Assembly: GCA_031551525.1 (NCBI GenBank)
Contig: JAVBNN010000017.1
Coordinates: forward strand, 1 to 46,782
Origin: JAVBNN01 sp031551525
GTDB lineage: Bacteria; Bacillota; Negativicutes; Acidaminococcales; JAISLQ01
DNA: 46,782 bases
Direction of reading: 5' to 3'
The translations under genes and the position numbers were made by a program. The notes beneath the pieces were generated by a model that saw only the letters and a program-made list of their open reading frames with translations, was not told the DNA's origin and did not search any database. Shown piece by piece: positions 7,726-15,582 of the stretch (the stretch's first letter is position 1; each line of letters starts with the position of its first letter).

Positions 7726-8887
7726 AGTATATCTGGCCGATCTTCATATACATGTTGGCATGACCGGAAACGGTAAATGGATAAAAATCCCGTCTACCCG
7801 CAAACTTACCGTGGGAAATATCATGGACACAGCATGGCGGCATAAAGGGCTTAACATCATTGGCATTATAGACGCCCTTTCGCCCTGGGTACAGGATGAT
7901 CTCCGCTCCTTGATGAAACATGGTGATCTGGCTGAATTGCCCGGCGGTGGCTATCGTTACCGGGATAAACTGACGCTGGTTTTGGGTGGTGAAGTAGAAA
8001 CCAGGGAACACAATGGCGGCAGTGCGCACAGCTTATTATTTTTGCCTACGCTTTCCGCTTTGCGCGAACTTGCTAAAGAACTCTCATTACATATTAAAAA
8101 TATTCATATGAGTTCGCAAAACGCCCACATGGATCTGCAATCCTTATATAAAATAGCTCAAAAACATAGCTGCCAGATAGTACCGGCGCATGTATTTACA
8201 CCCTTTAAAAGTATTTACGGCAACTGTTCGGATCGTATGGAAAATCTTTTTTACGGCAACCGCCCGGATATATCCGCTGTAGAACTGGGCCTGAGCGCAG
8301 ACTCTTTCATGGCGGACAGGATATCCGAGTTGCACCAGTATCCTTATCTGGCAAACTCGGACGCCCATTCACTTGAAAACATCGGACGGGAATTTACTGA
8401 ACTGGCAATAAAGGGACCGCCCGACTATCAAAGAATATTTGCCGCCATAAAAGGTCATTCGGGCAAAGTGTCCTGCCTGTATGGTTTGAATCCTGCCTTG
8501 GGCAAATACCACGCTACTCGCTGCGATAAATGTGCAAACTCAAATGTTTTGCCCAGGACTCGCTGTTCGCAATGCGGCGGACGGGTGGTCAAAGGCGTGA
8601 ACGAGCGGATAGACGAAATAGCCGACCGGCCATTGACTGATAAACCTTTGGGAGCGCCCTATATTTATCATGTACCGCTGTCTTTTTTGCCTGGCTTTGG
8701 GCCAAAGACGCTGGGGAAAATTTATGCGGCCGGTTTTACTGAACTCGAAATATTATACAAAAATGACATAGCTGAAATAAATGCTTTGCTTGGAGAAAAA
8801 GCTGCCGAAACCATCGTCCGTACCCGCTTGGGTAGTATATCTGTCAGCACAGGTGGCGCTGGACACTATGGCAGTATTGTAATGTAA
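7718..8887 (+). CDS. EndoQ-like PHP-domain nuclease
   Basis: 389 residues. The N-terminal PHP metal-binding domain starts ADLHIHVG and has later histidines (GGEVETREH, HVFTP, SDAHS). A central zinc ribbon follows, CDKCANSN then CSQCGGRV (about residues 268-290), and a helix-hairpin-helix-like end (FLPGFGPKTLGKIYAAGF). This layout is that of the endonuclease Q family, which nicks DNA 5' of deaminated bases (uracil, hypoxanthine) and abasic sites. Start ATG 7718 puts the PHP motif at the N-terminus. Pairing with a Nudix hydrolase suggests nucleotide or DNA-damage housekeeping, but that link is inference. Confidence 0.85.
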   Translation: MNKVYLADLHIHVGMTGNGKWIKIPSTRKLTVGNIMDTAWRHKGLNIIGIIDALSPWVQDDLRSLMKHGDLAELPGGGYRYRDKLTLVLGGEVETREHNGGSAHSLLFLPTLSALRELAKELSLHIKNIHMSSQNAHMDLQSLYKIAQKHSCQIVPAHVFTPFKSIYGNCSDRMENLFYGNRPDISAVELGLSADSFMADRISELHQYPYLANSDAHSLENIGREFTELAIKGPPDYQRIFAAIKGHSGKVSCLYGLNPALGKYHATRCDKCANSNVLPRTRCSQCGGRVVKGVNERIDEIADRPLTDKPLGAPYIYHVPLSFLPGFGPKTLGKIYAAGFTELEILYKNDIAEINALLGEKAAETIVRTRLGSISVSTGGAGHYGSIVM

Positions 8888-8896
8888 TGAACAAAA

Positions 8897-8930
8897 TTCT
8901 GATAAAACAGCTATGTTAAATCAGAAAATT
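8897..8930 (+). terminator. Possible terminator after the EndoQ-like gene
   Basis: TTCTGAT (8897-8903) pairs with ATCAGAA (8920-8926). The inner AACA/TGTT pairing closes a GCTA loop. The downstream tract is A/T-rich but poor in consecutive T, so termination strength is uncertain. Confidence 0.4.
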
Positions 8931-8950
8931 TAAATTTATTTACAATACGA

Positions 8951-8977
8951 AAAGGATATTTAAAAAAAAACGAGAAT
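8951..8977 (+). promoter_or_regulatory. Sigma-H-type promoter upstream of spoVS
   Basis: AAAGGATAT (8951-8959), an 11-bp spacer and CGAGAAT (8971-8977) fit RNAGGAWWW-N11/12-RNNGAAT with only the first base of the -10 element off. spoVS of B. subtilis is a sigma-H gene. The spoVS start is 62 bases downstream. Confidence 0.62.
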
Positions 8978-9039
8978 AATATTGATGGGGAAACTTGAAT
9001 ATCCAGCAATCGCATTAGCTAATTAGGGAGGGAATATGC

Positions 9040-9300
9040 ATGGAAATTTTGAAAGTATCTGCTAAATCTAACCCGAATTCTGTTGCTGGCGCATTGGCAG
9101 GCGTATTGCGGGAGCGTGGGAATGCTGAAATGCAGGCGATAGGCGCTGGGGCATTGAACCAGGCTATAAAGGCGGTGGCCATTGCCCGGGGTTTCGTAGC
9201 GCCTCACGGCATGGATCTGATCTGCATACCGGCTTTTACGGATATCGTTATAGACGGTGAGGAACGTACTGCTATAAAGCTTATTGTAGAGCCACGTTGA
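9040..9300 (+). CDS. spoVS: Stage V sporulation protein S
   Basis: The 86-residue protein matches the SpoVS family in full length, from EILKVSAKSNPNSVAGALAG through RGFVAPHGMDLICIPAF to the IKLIVEP end. SpoVS has an Alba-like fold and is needed for septation and coat-stage sporulation in Bacillus; relatives also occur in non-sporulating lineages. Start ATG 9040 follows GGGAGGG; an overlapping ATG at 9036 is in another frame. It forms a one-gene unit between a sigma-H-type promoter and a strong terminator. Confidence 0.96.
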   Translation: MEILKVSAKSNPNSVAGALAGVLRERGNAEMQAIGAGALNQAIKAVAIARGFVAPHGMDLICIPAFTDIVIDGEERTAIKLIVEPR

Positions 9301-9308
9301 ACGATAAT

Positions 9309-9345
9309 AAAAAAGCCGCATCAAATTTTTGGTGCGGCTTTTCTT
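9309..9345 (+). terminator. Rho-independent terminator of spoVS
   Basis: AAAAGCCGCA (9311-9320) pairs with TGCGGCTTTT (9333-9342), with further pairing toward the loop, and is followed by CTTTG. The A-rich upstream side may make it work in both directions. Confidence 0.85.
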
Positions 9346-9376
9346 TGTAAATCCATAATATTGGGAGGTTTGTGGG

Positions 9377-10846
9377 ATGGGGATAAAATTCAAGGCCGCA
9401 AGGTTACTTACGGCAGGAACTATGGGAATAGGAATATTCGCCGGGAAATCCGGGCGTAAAACACTGCTGCCGCAATGTCTGGTCCACAAACTGGACACAG
9501 CTTTGTACGATTTGGTAAAACAGCAGCCGGAATTATTAGAAAAAAATAAATCGACGTCTTTAGTTGTATATGATAACAGTGCAGGTAGCAGGATCAACCT
9601 GTTCGGTTTTGGCGACATAAAAGAACTTACAGCAGACAGCCTGCGGCAACTGGGCGGTGAAAGCGTACGGGCCCTGTCATCCATGAAGAGTTTTTCACCC
9701 CATCTTGTTTTTCCCGCGGACTTTTTTAAAGAAGAGGGGTCGTTACGCGCCTTCATAGAAGGCATGATACTGGGTGCCTATATTTTTGATGAATATAAAA
9801 GCAAAAAAGAGAAAACGCCAGATATGACTGTTACCTTCATAACGGACAATACACGCGGATTGACCGCGCAAATAAAGCAGGCTGAAATAGTAGCGGATAG
9901 CGTAAATTTTGCGCGCAACCTGATAAATCGCCCTGGCAACGCAGTAACGCCAGCTGTTTTGCTCACAGAAGCCCAAGAAATAGCGAAAAAAACCGGACTG
10001 TCTTTTAAAGCACTTGATACCCAGGAAATGAAAAAACTTGGCATGGGCGCGCTCTTGAGTGTCGCGCAAGGTTCTGAACAGCCACCCTATATGATCATCC
10101 TCGAATACAAAGGTGCGCCCACCAAAAAAGAAAAAATGGCTTTTGTAGGCAAAGGCATTACATTTGACTCCGGCGGCATATCATTGAAACCGTCAGACGG
10201 TATGGGTGAAATGAAAGACGATATGGGCGGGGCGGCCGCTGTTTTGGCTGCGCTGCATGCAGTGGCCAGGCTGAAATTGCCCTGCAATGTAGTCGGTATC
10301 ATCCCTGCCGCGGAAAACATGCCCTCGGGCAAAGCCGCGCGTCCTGGCGACATTGTAAAAGCCGCATCAGGCAAAACTATAGAAATCATCAGCACTGACG
10401 CTGAAGGCCGAATGCTGTTGGCCGACGCAGTATGGTATGCAGGAGCGAAAGCCGGCGCCAGCCAGATCGTCGACATGGCTACCCTGACCGGTGCGGCCTC
10501 CATCGCTCTAGGTGAAACAGTAGCTGGCGTGGTGGGAAACAACGACAAACTATCCGGACTTGTCATAAAAGCTAGTACAAACAGTGGTGAAAAATGCTGG
10601 CTGATGCCCACATTTGAAGAATTCAAGGAATACAACAAAAGCGACGTCGCCGACATCAAAAACAGCGGCGGGCGTTATGGTGGCATGATTACCGGCGGCC
10701 TTTTTATTGGGGAATTTGCCGAAAAACCCTGGGTACACATCGATATAGGCAACACCGTGACCAGCAAAACCACCAAAGGTTACAACGTAAAAGGCCCCAG
10801 CGGGTTTGGCGTCCGCCTGCTGATAGAAGTTGCGCGGTCCTTATAA
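9377..10846 (+). CDS. pepA: Leucyl aminopeptidase (M17 family)
   Basis: A cytosolic, two-metal aminopeptidase that removes N-terminal residues from peptides. The 489 residues are close to the family norm. The C-terminal catalytic domain shows the metal and lysine motif VGKGITFDSGGISLKP, then KDDMGGAAAVL, and the signature STDAEGRMLLADAVWYA. The N-terminal domain (about 1-170) is less conserved, as usual. Start ATG 9377 has GGGAGG about 10 bases upstream. The stop overlaps the next start as TAATG, so the PHP gene is likely translated with it. Confidence 0.95.
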   Translation: MGIKFKAARLLTAGTMGIGIFAGKSGRKTLLPQCLVHKLDTALYDLVKQQPELLEKNKSTSLVVYDNSAGSRINLFGFGDIKELTADSLRQLGGESVRALSSMKSFSPHLVFPADFFKEEGSLRAFIEGMILGAYIFDEYKSKKEKTPDMTVTFITDNTRGLTAQIKQAEIVADSVNFARNLINRPGNAVTPAVLLTEAQEIAKKTGLSFKALDTQEMKKLGMGALLSVAQGSEQPPYMIILEYKGAPTKKEKMAFVGKGITFDSGGISLKPSDGMGEMKDDMGGAAAVLAALHAVARLKLPCNVVGIIPAAENMPSGKAARPGDIVKAASGKTIEIISTDAEGRMLLADAVWYAGAKAGASQIVDMATLTGAASIALGETVAGVVGNNDKLSGLVIKASTNSGEKCWLMPTFEEFKEYNKSDVADIKNSGGRYGGMITGGLFIGEFAEKPWVHIDIGNTVTSKTTKGYNVKGPSGFGVRLLIEVARSL

Positions 10847-11658
10847 TGTTGGCCGACCTTCATTGCCATACATTCTGTTCAGATGGCACATATTCCCCGG
10901 GGCAACTGGTGCGCGCTGCTGTTCTTTGTGGTTTGGGGCTTATCGCCATCACCGACCACGACACAGTGGGAGGATGTGCTTTGGCTATAGAAACAGTCGC
11001 TGAAGAGAAGCTGGCGCTCTCTGTAATCCCCGGAATAGAAATGAGCATAGAAGCAGGTAACGACGAACTGCACCTTCTTGGATTAAACATTGAAACCTGT
11101 AACAGTGCCTTAAACGCATATCTGGAGACTTTGCGTCTCGACCGGGTGACCAGAATAGACCGGATGATAGCCCTCGTGAACCAACTTGGTTATCCACTGG
11201 AAAAAGCAGATGTCCGGCAGGCGGCGCCGCCGGAGGCGGAGACACTCGGGCGGCCGCATCTGGCGGAAGCACTGGTAGTCAAAGGTTATTTTCCCAATCA
11301 AAAAGATGTTTTCGATAAACTCTTATATAATGGTGGTCCGGCTTATTTATCCCATCTAAAACCTGCGCTGGATGATGCAATAAAGCTTCTGCATTCTGCC
11401 GGGGGACAGGTTTTTATCGCCCATCCCCATGCGGTGAAAAATATAAAACTGCTAGAAAAAGCAGTAGAGCTTGGCATTGACGGCATAGAAGCCTACCATC
11501 CGACTCATACACCGGAAAAAGTAAGGCACTATCTTGATTTTGCCCAAAAATACTCGCTAAAAATCAGCGGTGGTTCAGATTTTCACGGTATCCGGGGAAA
11601 ATATCCACCACGCTTAGGTTGCTATATGCTATCGACACAAATATTGGATTTATGGTAA
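10846..11658 (+). CDS. PHP-domain phosphoesterase (TrpH/RnaAM-like)
   Basis: 270 residues, all PHP domain. Motif I is ADLHCHTFCSDG, motif II ITDHDTVGG, then GIEMS, motif III VFIAHPHA, and a final GGSDFHG. This arrangement is that of the YciV/TrpH branch, whose members remove 3'-phosphate from nucleoside 3',5'-bisphosphates or trim RNA 5' ends. It is not the polymerase-linked or histidinol-phosphatase branch, as judged by length and motif spacing. It overlaps pepA by one base. The exact substrate is not decided by the sequence. Confidence 0.85.
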   Translation: MLADLHCHTFCSDGTYSPGQLVRAAVLCGLGLIAITDHDTVGGCALAIETVAEEKLALSVIPGIEMSIEAGNDELHLLGLNIETCNSALNAYLETLRLDRVTRIDRMIALVNQLGYPLEKADVRQAAPPEAETLGRPHLAEALVVKGYFPNQKDVFDKLLYNGGPAYLSHLKPALDDAIKLLHSAGGQVFIAHPHAVKNIKLLEKAVELGIDGIEAYHPTHTPEKVRHYLDFAQKYSLKISGGSDFHGIRGKYPPRLGCYMLSTQILDLW

Positions 11659-11721
11659 AATTATTAAATAATAATGTTTCTACTAATTTAAAATGTTTAT
11701 ACAAAATTAAGGAGAGCAGGC

Positions 11722-12540
11722 GTGGAAGTAGTTGCATTTGTAGGGCCTGCCGGGACTGGCAAAAGCTATAAAGCACAAAAAATAGCCCGAGATGTTGGTG
11801 CGGATGCTATCATCGACGATGGGCTACTTATTTATGCTAACAAGATACGCGCCGGCACAAGCGCCAAAAATGAACCAAACCGTATACAGGCAGTAAGAAG
11901 GGCTATATTCAACGATCCTGAACAGATTAGAGTAGTAAAAACCGCCTTAACGGAAGTATCGCCTGCGCGCCTTCTTATACTTGGAACTTCGGAAGCCATG
12001 GCCAAACGCATAGCATCCAAACTATCTTTGCCGGAACCCATGCGCTATATACATATAGAAGAAGTTTCCAATAAACGCGAAATAGCCAAAGCCAGGGAAA
12101 GCAGATACCGCGAAGGTAAACATATAGTGCCTGTGGCTGCGGTAGAGTTAAAGCCACACTATGCGGGCTATCTTATAGATCCTTTTCGTGGTTTTTTTAG
12201 CAAAAAAAACAACCGAGAACATCTGGATAAAACCATCGTGCGACCTACTTTCAGCATGTATGGTAAGATGCTGATAGCTGACTCGGCGATTGAGGATATA
12301 GTAAAACTTGCTGTCACAGAGATAACAGAAGTGAAGAACATTTTGAATATCAATATAAAAAAAGGTGACGACCGGAACAGGAGCCTTTCTATAAACATCG
12401 AAGTAGTGCTTATCTACGGTTCGATAATAAAAGAAGTAGTTCGTCTAACGCAAAATTATATAAAACAGCAGGTGGAGAGCATGACCGCTATGAATGTTTT
12501 AGCTATAAATGTTTCTATAAGGCGTTTGGTGCTGCAATGA
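11722..12540 (+). CDS. P-loop NTPase with C-terminal Asp23/Gls24-like domain
   Basis: 272 residues. The N-terminus carries a Walker A loop GPAGTGKS (residues 8-15), followed by DDGLLIYANKIRAGTSAKNE and a LLILGTS strand around residue 85. About residues 172-272 resemble Asp23/Gls24 envelope-stress proteins: SMYGKMLIADSAIEDI, alternating strands ending NINIKK, INIEVVLIYG, and an amphipathic helix before INVSIRRL. Asp23 proteins bind near the membrane through partners in Gram-positives. An ATPase fused to that fold suggests an envelope-associated switch, which is inference. The start is GTG with GGAGAG upstream. A DUF3870 gene follows 30 bases later. Confidence 0.6.
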   Translation: MEVVAFVGPAGTGKSYKAQKIARDVGADAIIDDGLLIYANKIRAGTSAKNEPNRIQAVRRAIFNDPEQIRVVKTALTEVSPARLLILGTSEAMAKRIASKLSLPEPMRYIHIEEVSNKREIAKARESRYREGKHIVPVAAVELKPHYAGYLIDPFRGFFSKKNNREHLDKTIVRPTFSMYGKMLIADSAIEDIVKLAVTEITEVKNILNINIKKGDDRNRSLSINIEVVLIYGSIIKEVVRLTQNYIKQQVESMTAMNVLAINVSIRRLVLQ

Positions 12541-12570
12541 GCAGTAAATTTTGTGCAGGAGGAAAATGTC

Positions 12571-12921
12571 ATGGATAATGAAAATGAAAAGCTGATATTG
12601 TTTTCTGGTTATGCCAAGCTTCCTGCCGGTATCACGGCCAGTGAGATGTACAAGCTGATCGGGATCATCGTGGTGGTAGATATTGAAACCGGCAAGGTAG
12701 TGGAAGCGGATTGTACTTTGGCTACTGAAGTGGCCCGCCGGCATGTCTGTAAGGCTATAGTAGGCTACGATCTCAACAATGGAGCGGAGCCCCTGCAGCA
12801 AAAGCTTGACCGCGTCTACCAGGGCAGTGCCAAAAAAGCAGTAACCACTGTCATACGCATCATTTATGACAAGTATCGCAGCTACAAACTGGAAGGTGCT
12901 CAGGGCGTACCTGAACACTGA
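12571..12921 (+). CDS. DUF3870 family protein
   Basis: 116 residues. The motif series ITASEMYKLIGIIVVVD, ETGKVVEADCTLATEVAR and YQGSAKKAVTTVIRIIYDKY matches my memory of DUF3870, a small family of unknown function common in clostridial and Negativicutes genomes. No signal peptide or membrane segment is seen. Start ATG 12571 has a full AGGAGG 8 bases upstream; an earlier in-frame GTG at 12553 overlaps it. A terminator follows, so it ends the unit begun by the P-loop gene. Function unknown. Confidence 0.75.
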   Translation: MDNENEKLILFSGYAKLPAGITASEMYKLIGIIVVVDIETGKVVEADCTLATEVARRHVCKAIVGYDLNNGAEPLQQKLDRVYQGSAKKAVTTVIRIIYDKYRSYKLEGAQGVPEH

Positions 12922-12996
12922 ACAAAAGCTGGAGAAAATTTGGCGGAAAGCAATATTTTTGTATAGCCATGTATTCACAACGGTTACAAAATAAAA

Positions 12997-13024
12997 CCGG
13001 ACCACAATGGTCCGGCTTTATTTT
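12997..13024. terminator. Bidirectional terminator between DUF3870 and a small - strand ORF
   Basis: CCGGACCA (12997-13004), loop CAA, and TGGTCCGG (13008-13015) make a perfect 8-bp stem. CTTTATTTT follows on the + strand, and TTTTATTTTG follows on the - strand. It sits just beyond the stop of the 29-residue ORF on the - strand and after the DUF3870 gene on the + strand. Confidence 0.8.
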
Positions 13025-13107
13025 GGCAACAACGTATCCCAACAAAGATATAAAAGAATGAGCGCACTGACAAAGAAAAGACCAAGATCGCCCAAATAAT
13101 GTTCCAT
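13018..13107 (-). CDS. 29-residue single-span membrane peptide (hypothetical)
   Basis: I do not recognise this family. On the - strand an ATG preceded by AAAGGGGGAACTCAT (strong Shine-Dalgarno, 7 bases away) opens a 29-codon frame ending TAA. The peptide starts MEHYLGDLG, runs through a hydrophobic stretch LFFVSALILLYLCW (about residues 10-23) and ends DTLLPK. That looks like one membrane segment with a short lysine-ended tail. The stop lies 3 bases from a bidirectional terminator. This ORF, the terminator and the upstream repeats account for the otherwise gene-free 12922-13277 stretch. It is short enough to be chance, but site, hydrophobicity and terminator agree. Confidence 0.5.
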   Translation of the reverse strand: MEHYLGDLGLFFVSALILLYLCWDTLLPK

Positions 13108-13176
13108 ATGAGTTCCCCCTTTTACTTATTCCAGTATACGCCAAAAATATTAAAAAACAAAGTTATAAAAGCATGG

Positions 13177-13219
13177 TTGTGAATTCTTTGTGAAAGAATA
13201 GGTTTTCTTAGTGAAAGAA
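13177..13219 (+). promoter_or_regulatory. Direct repeats, candidate OmpR-family operator
   Basis: TTGTGAA occurs at 13177 and 13188, 11 bp apart, and a related TAGTGAA at 13209, 21 bp further on. The last two extend to T-x-GTGAAAGAA. Spacing of one and two helical turns on the same face is typical of OmpR/PhoB-type regulators. The third copy overlaps the -35 of the promoter for the adjacent OmpR-type gene, suggesting autoregulation. Confidence 0.45.
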
Positions 13220-13239
13220 GACGCGCTATGCTCTATAAT
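13211..13239 (+). promoter_or_regulatory. Candidate promoter of the two-component operon
   Basis: The -35 is GTGAAA (13211-13216, 4/6), the spacer 17 bp and the -10 a perfect TATAAT (13234-13239). The weak -35 within the repeat set would fit an activator-dependent promoter. Confidence 0.5.
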
Positions 13240-13277
13240 ATTAAATAAGTATAGTAGAATACTTGGGAGGTAATGCT

Positions 13278-13967
13278 ATGGGACAGCCGATTATAATAGC
13301 CGACGACGACGCGCAGATAAGGGAAATATTGAGGATATATCTCGAAAAAGACGGCTTTTCTGTCGTGGAAGCGGAAGACGGCGCCCAAGCGATACTAAAG
13401 GTACAGTCCGAACAGCCAAGCCTGTTGCTTTTAGATATAATGATGCCGGTGATGGACGGCCTTGAGGTGTGCCGACAGGTACGCAAAATATCCAAAGTGC
13501 CTATTATCATGCTTACTGCCCGTGATGACGATGACGACCGTATTATGGGACTTGATATCGGAGCGGATGATTACATCACCAAACCCTTCAATCCACGTGA
13601 AGTGACCGCACGGATAAAAGCCGTACTGCGCCGGGTAGTGCCGGATGGTTCCGGGCCGAAAGACCGTATAAACCTTTCTAACCTGTCTATCGACATGGCT
13701 GAATACAGCGTCGTGTCTTTTGGACAGGTGGTTACACTGACCGCCAAGGAAATGGACCTTCTATGGTACCTCGTATCCAACAGCGGGCAGGTATTTACAC
13801 GCAACCAACTACTGGAATCCATCTGGGGCTATACCTACTACGGTGAGACCAGGACGGTGGACACACACATAAAACGCCTCCGGCACAAGCTTAACATACC
13901 AACAGACTCCCCGTGGGATATAAAGACCATTTGGGGGGTAGGATACAAATTCGAGGTGAAAGCGTGA
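13278..13967 (+). CDS. OmpR/PhoB-family response regulator
   Basis: 229 residues. The receiver has the acidic ADDD cluster (8-11), phospho-acceptor D53 in LLLDIMMPVMDG, and lysine in YITKPF. The C-terminal winged-helix domain contains LTAKEMDLLWYLVSN and ends RTVDTHIKRLRHKL with GVGYKF, the standard OmpR-type hallmarks. Start ATG 13278 follows GGGAGG by 7 bases. The stop overlaps the partner kinase start (GTGA). The target genes are unknown; direct repeats just upstream suggest it controls itself. Confidence 0.95.
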   Translation: MGQPIIIADDDAQIREILRIYLEKDGFSVVEAEDGAQAILKVQSEQPSLLLLDIMMPVMDGLEVCRQVRKISKVPIIMLTARDDDDDRIMGLDIGADDYITKPFNPREVTARIKAVLRRVVPDGSGPKDRINLSNLSIDMAEYSVVSFGQVVTLTAKEMDLLWYLVSNSGQVFTRNQLLESIWGYTYYGETRTVDTHIKRLRHKLNIPTDSPWDIKTIWGVGYKFEVKA

Positions 13968-15472
13968 ACAAATCCCTTGGCAAGCGCATACTCTACAGCT
14001 TCATGGCCATCAGCGCACTGGTTCTTTTTTGCGTATCGATGGGCCTTTCTTTCATTATAAAAGATTACTTTTGGGAAAACCGGGAAAGAGAGATCGTATC
14101 CGATGGCCTTGAAGTAGTAAAAAAGATAAGTGAAATAAGGAAAAAAGACACCAATAAAGAAGCCGTTGAAGAATATCTCCAATCGGTCGACCATTTTTTA
14201 CGGGCCCGTTTATGGCTGCTAGATCAGGACAGAAAGATGATCGCCGCCTCACGGCCGATACGCCAGCAACGCATAAAACGCGAAGATACAGGCCAAGCTG
14301 GCCAGGGACATGCGCATGAAAACAAAGAACAGCGACCGCAGACGGCTCGCTCTAACAACCAGATACAAGCAATGATGGACGAAGTATATAATGGCCAAAT
14401 ACGTACTATCAGGACGCTGCATCCGTATTTCAACGAATACGTCATACTGGTAGCCCTGCCGGTAAAAGACGACGGCGGCAAAGTCCGCGGAGCCCTTTTG
14501 CTCAATACCCCGGTACAGGGGCTTGAGACCTTTCTCGTTAATATATATTATTATATTGCCGCAGTAGGCGTGCTGGCTTTTGCCTTGAGCTGGTGGCTCT
14601 CTAAGCTCTTGACTCGCCGTATTGTGCAGCCATTGGTCGAAATGAAAGAAAATGCCGCTGCGATGGCACAAGGTGATTACACTCATAAAGTAGCCGTCAA
14701 AGGAGAAGACGAAGTTGCCGACCTTGGCATATCGCTCAACTCTCTGGCTGCGGACATCGAGGCTTTTGTAGCGCAGACTGAGCGCATGGAACAACTCAGG
14801 CGGGATTTTGTCGCCAATGTATCACATGAACTGCGTACACCGATAACCATCATTCGCGGTTACAATGAAGCCATTCTCGACGGGACCATCACCCAGCCGG
14901 AAAAAATCGCGCACTACCAGACCATGATCCGGGAGGAAACTATCCGCCTCGAGAGCCTGATAAGAGAACTTTTAGATATAAGCCGCCTGCAGGCCAGGGT
15001 GGAAAAAGACCGAGAAGAGATACCGCTTGACGTAATCGTCGCCGAAGTGGCGGACAAACTGTTAGTAAAAGCGGGAGAAAAGAACATAAAACTCACCGTT
15101 GACGCGCAAAAAAATTCTTTTGTTTACGGTATGGGTGACCGATTGGTTCAACTGGTTATGATACTGGCAGATAATGCGGTAAAATATTCACTACCCGGAG
15201 GCAGTGTAAACCTCTCGGTATATACTGGGGAAAACGGCGCCACGATATTCACGGTAAAAGACAAAGGCATCGGCATACCATCGGAAGAACAGCCTTATAT
15301 ATGGGAGCGGTTTTACAAAGTCGATAAGTCGCATGCCAAAACCGGCGGCGGCTCCGGCTTGGGGCTTGCCATCGCGAAGGAAATTATTGATATACATAAT
15401 GCAGATGTAGTTGTAAGCAGCACTGCTGGACAGGGTACAGAAATAACAGTAACCTTCCCGGTATTTCCCTAA
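13964..15472 (+). CDS. Membrane sensor histidine kinase
   Basis: 502 residues, partner of the preceding regulator. Two membrane segments (about 8-32 and 188-212) frame an extracytoplasmic sensor of about 155 residues containing a charged, low-complexity linker. A HAMP region (about 210-265), the HisKA box FVANVSHELRTP with H288, and an HATPase domain with N-box DNAVKYS, DKGIGIP and GGSGLGLAI follow. It belongs to the PhoR/ResE-like class. I chose GTG 13964, which has GAGGTG upstream and overlaps the regulator stop. The stimulus cannot be told from the sensor region. Confidence 0.94.
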   Translation: MNKSLGKRILYSFMAISALVLFCVSMGLSFIIKDYFWENREREIVSDGLEVVKKISEIRKKDTNKEAVEEYLQSVDHFLRARLWLLDQDRKMIAASRPIRQQRIKREDTGQAGQGHAHENKEQRPQTARSNNQIQAMMDEVYNGQIRTIRTLHPYFNEYVILVALPVKDDGGKVRGALLLNTPVQGLETFLVNIYYYIAAVGVLAFALSWWLSKLLTRRIVQPLVEMKENAAAMAQGDYTHKVAVKGEDEVADLGISLNSLAADIEAFVAQTERMEQLRRDFVANVSHELRTPITIIRGYNEAILDGTITQPEKIAHYQTMIREETIRLESLIRELLDISRLQARVEKDREEIPLDVIVAEVADKLLVKAGEKNIKLTVDAQKNSFVYGMGDRLVQLVMILADNAVKYSLPGGSVNLSVYTGENGATIFTVKDKGIGIPSEEQPYIWERFYKVDKSHAKTGGGSGLGLAIAKEIIDIHNADVVVSSTAGQGTEITVTFPVFP

Positions 15473-15514
15473 AAGCGTTTGAATGTATATTTTATGCCAT
15501 AATAGAGGAGTTTG

Positions 15515-15552
15515 GATTAGTTTGGCGAAAGTATCTGTGTTAGATACTAATC
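15515..15552 (+). other. Structured leader upstream of the amidase gene
   Basis: GATTAGT (15515-15521) can pair with ACTAATC (15546-15552), and AGTATC (15530-15535) with GATACT (15543-15548). The two share ACT. They can stack as one bulged hairpin, or compete. The ribosome site GGGAGG lies about 20 bases beyond. No known riboswitch class is recognised. Confidence 0.3.
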
Positions 15553-15582
15553 GGACTGATTTTTCGTCAGGGAGGAAAAACT

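Noticed and set aside
9019..9765. 248-codon open frame on the - strand opposite spoVS and pepA
   Set aside because: It runs antisense across a terminator and two certain genes, has no ribosome site and no recognisable domain.
13028..13144. Longer overlapping - strand frame in the same gap
   Set aside because: Its start lacks a ribosome site and it continues into DUF3870; the shorter 29-codon frame has a strong site and ends at a terminator.
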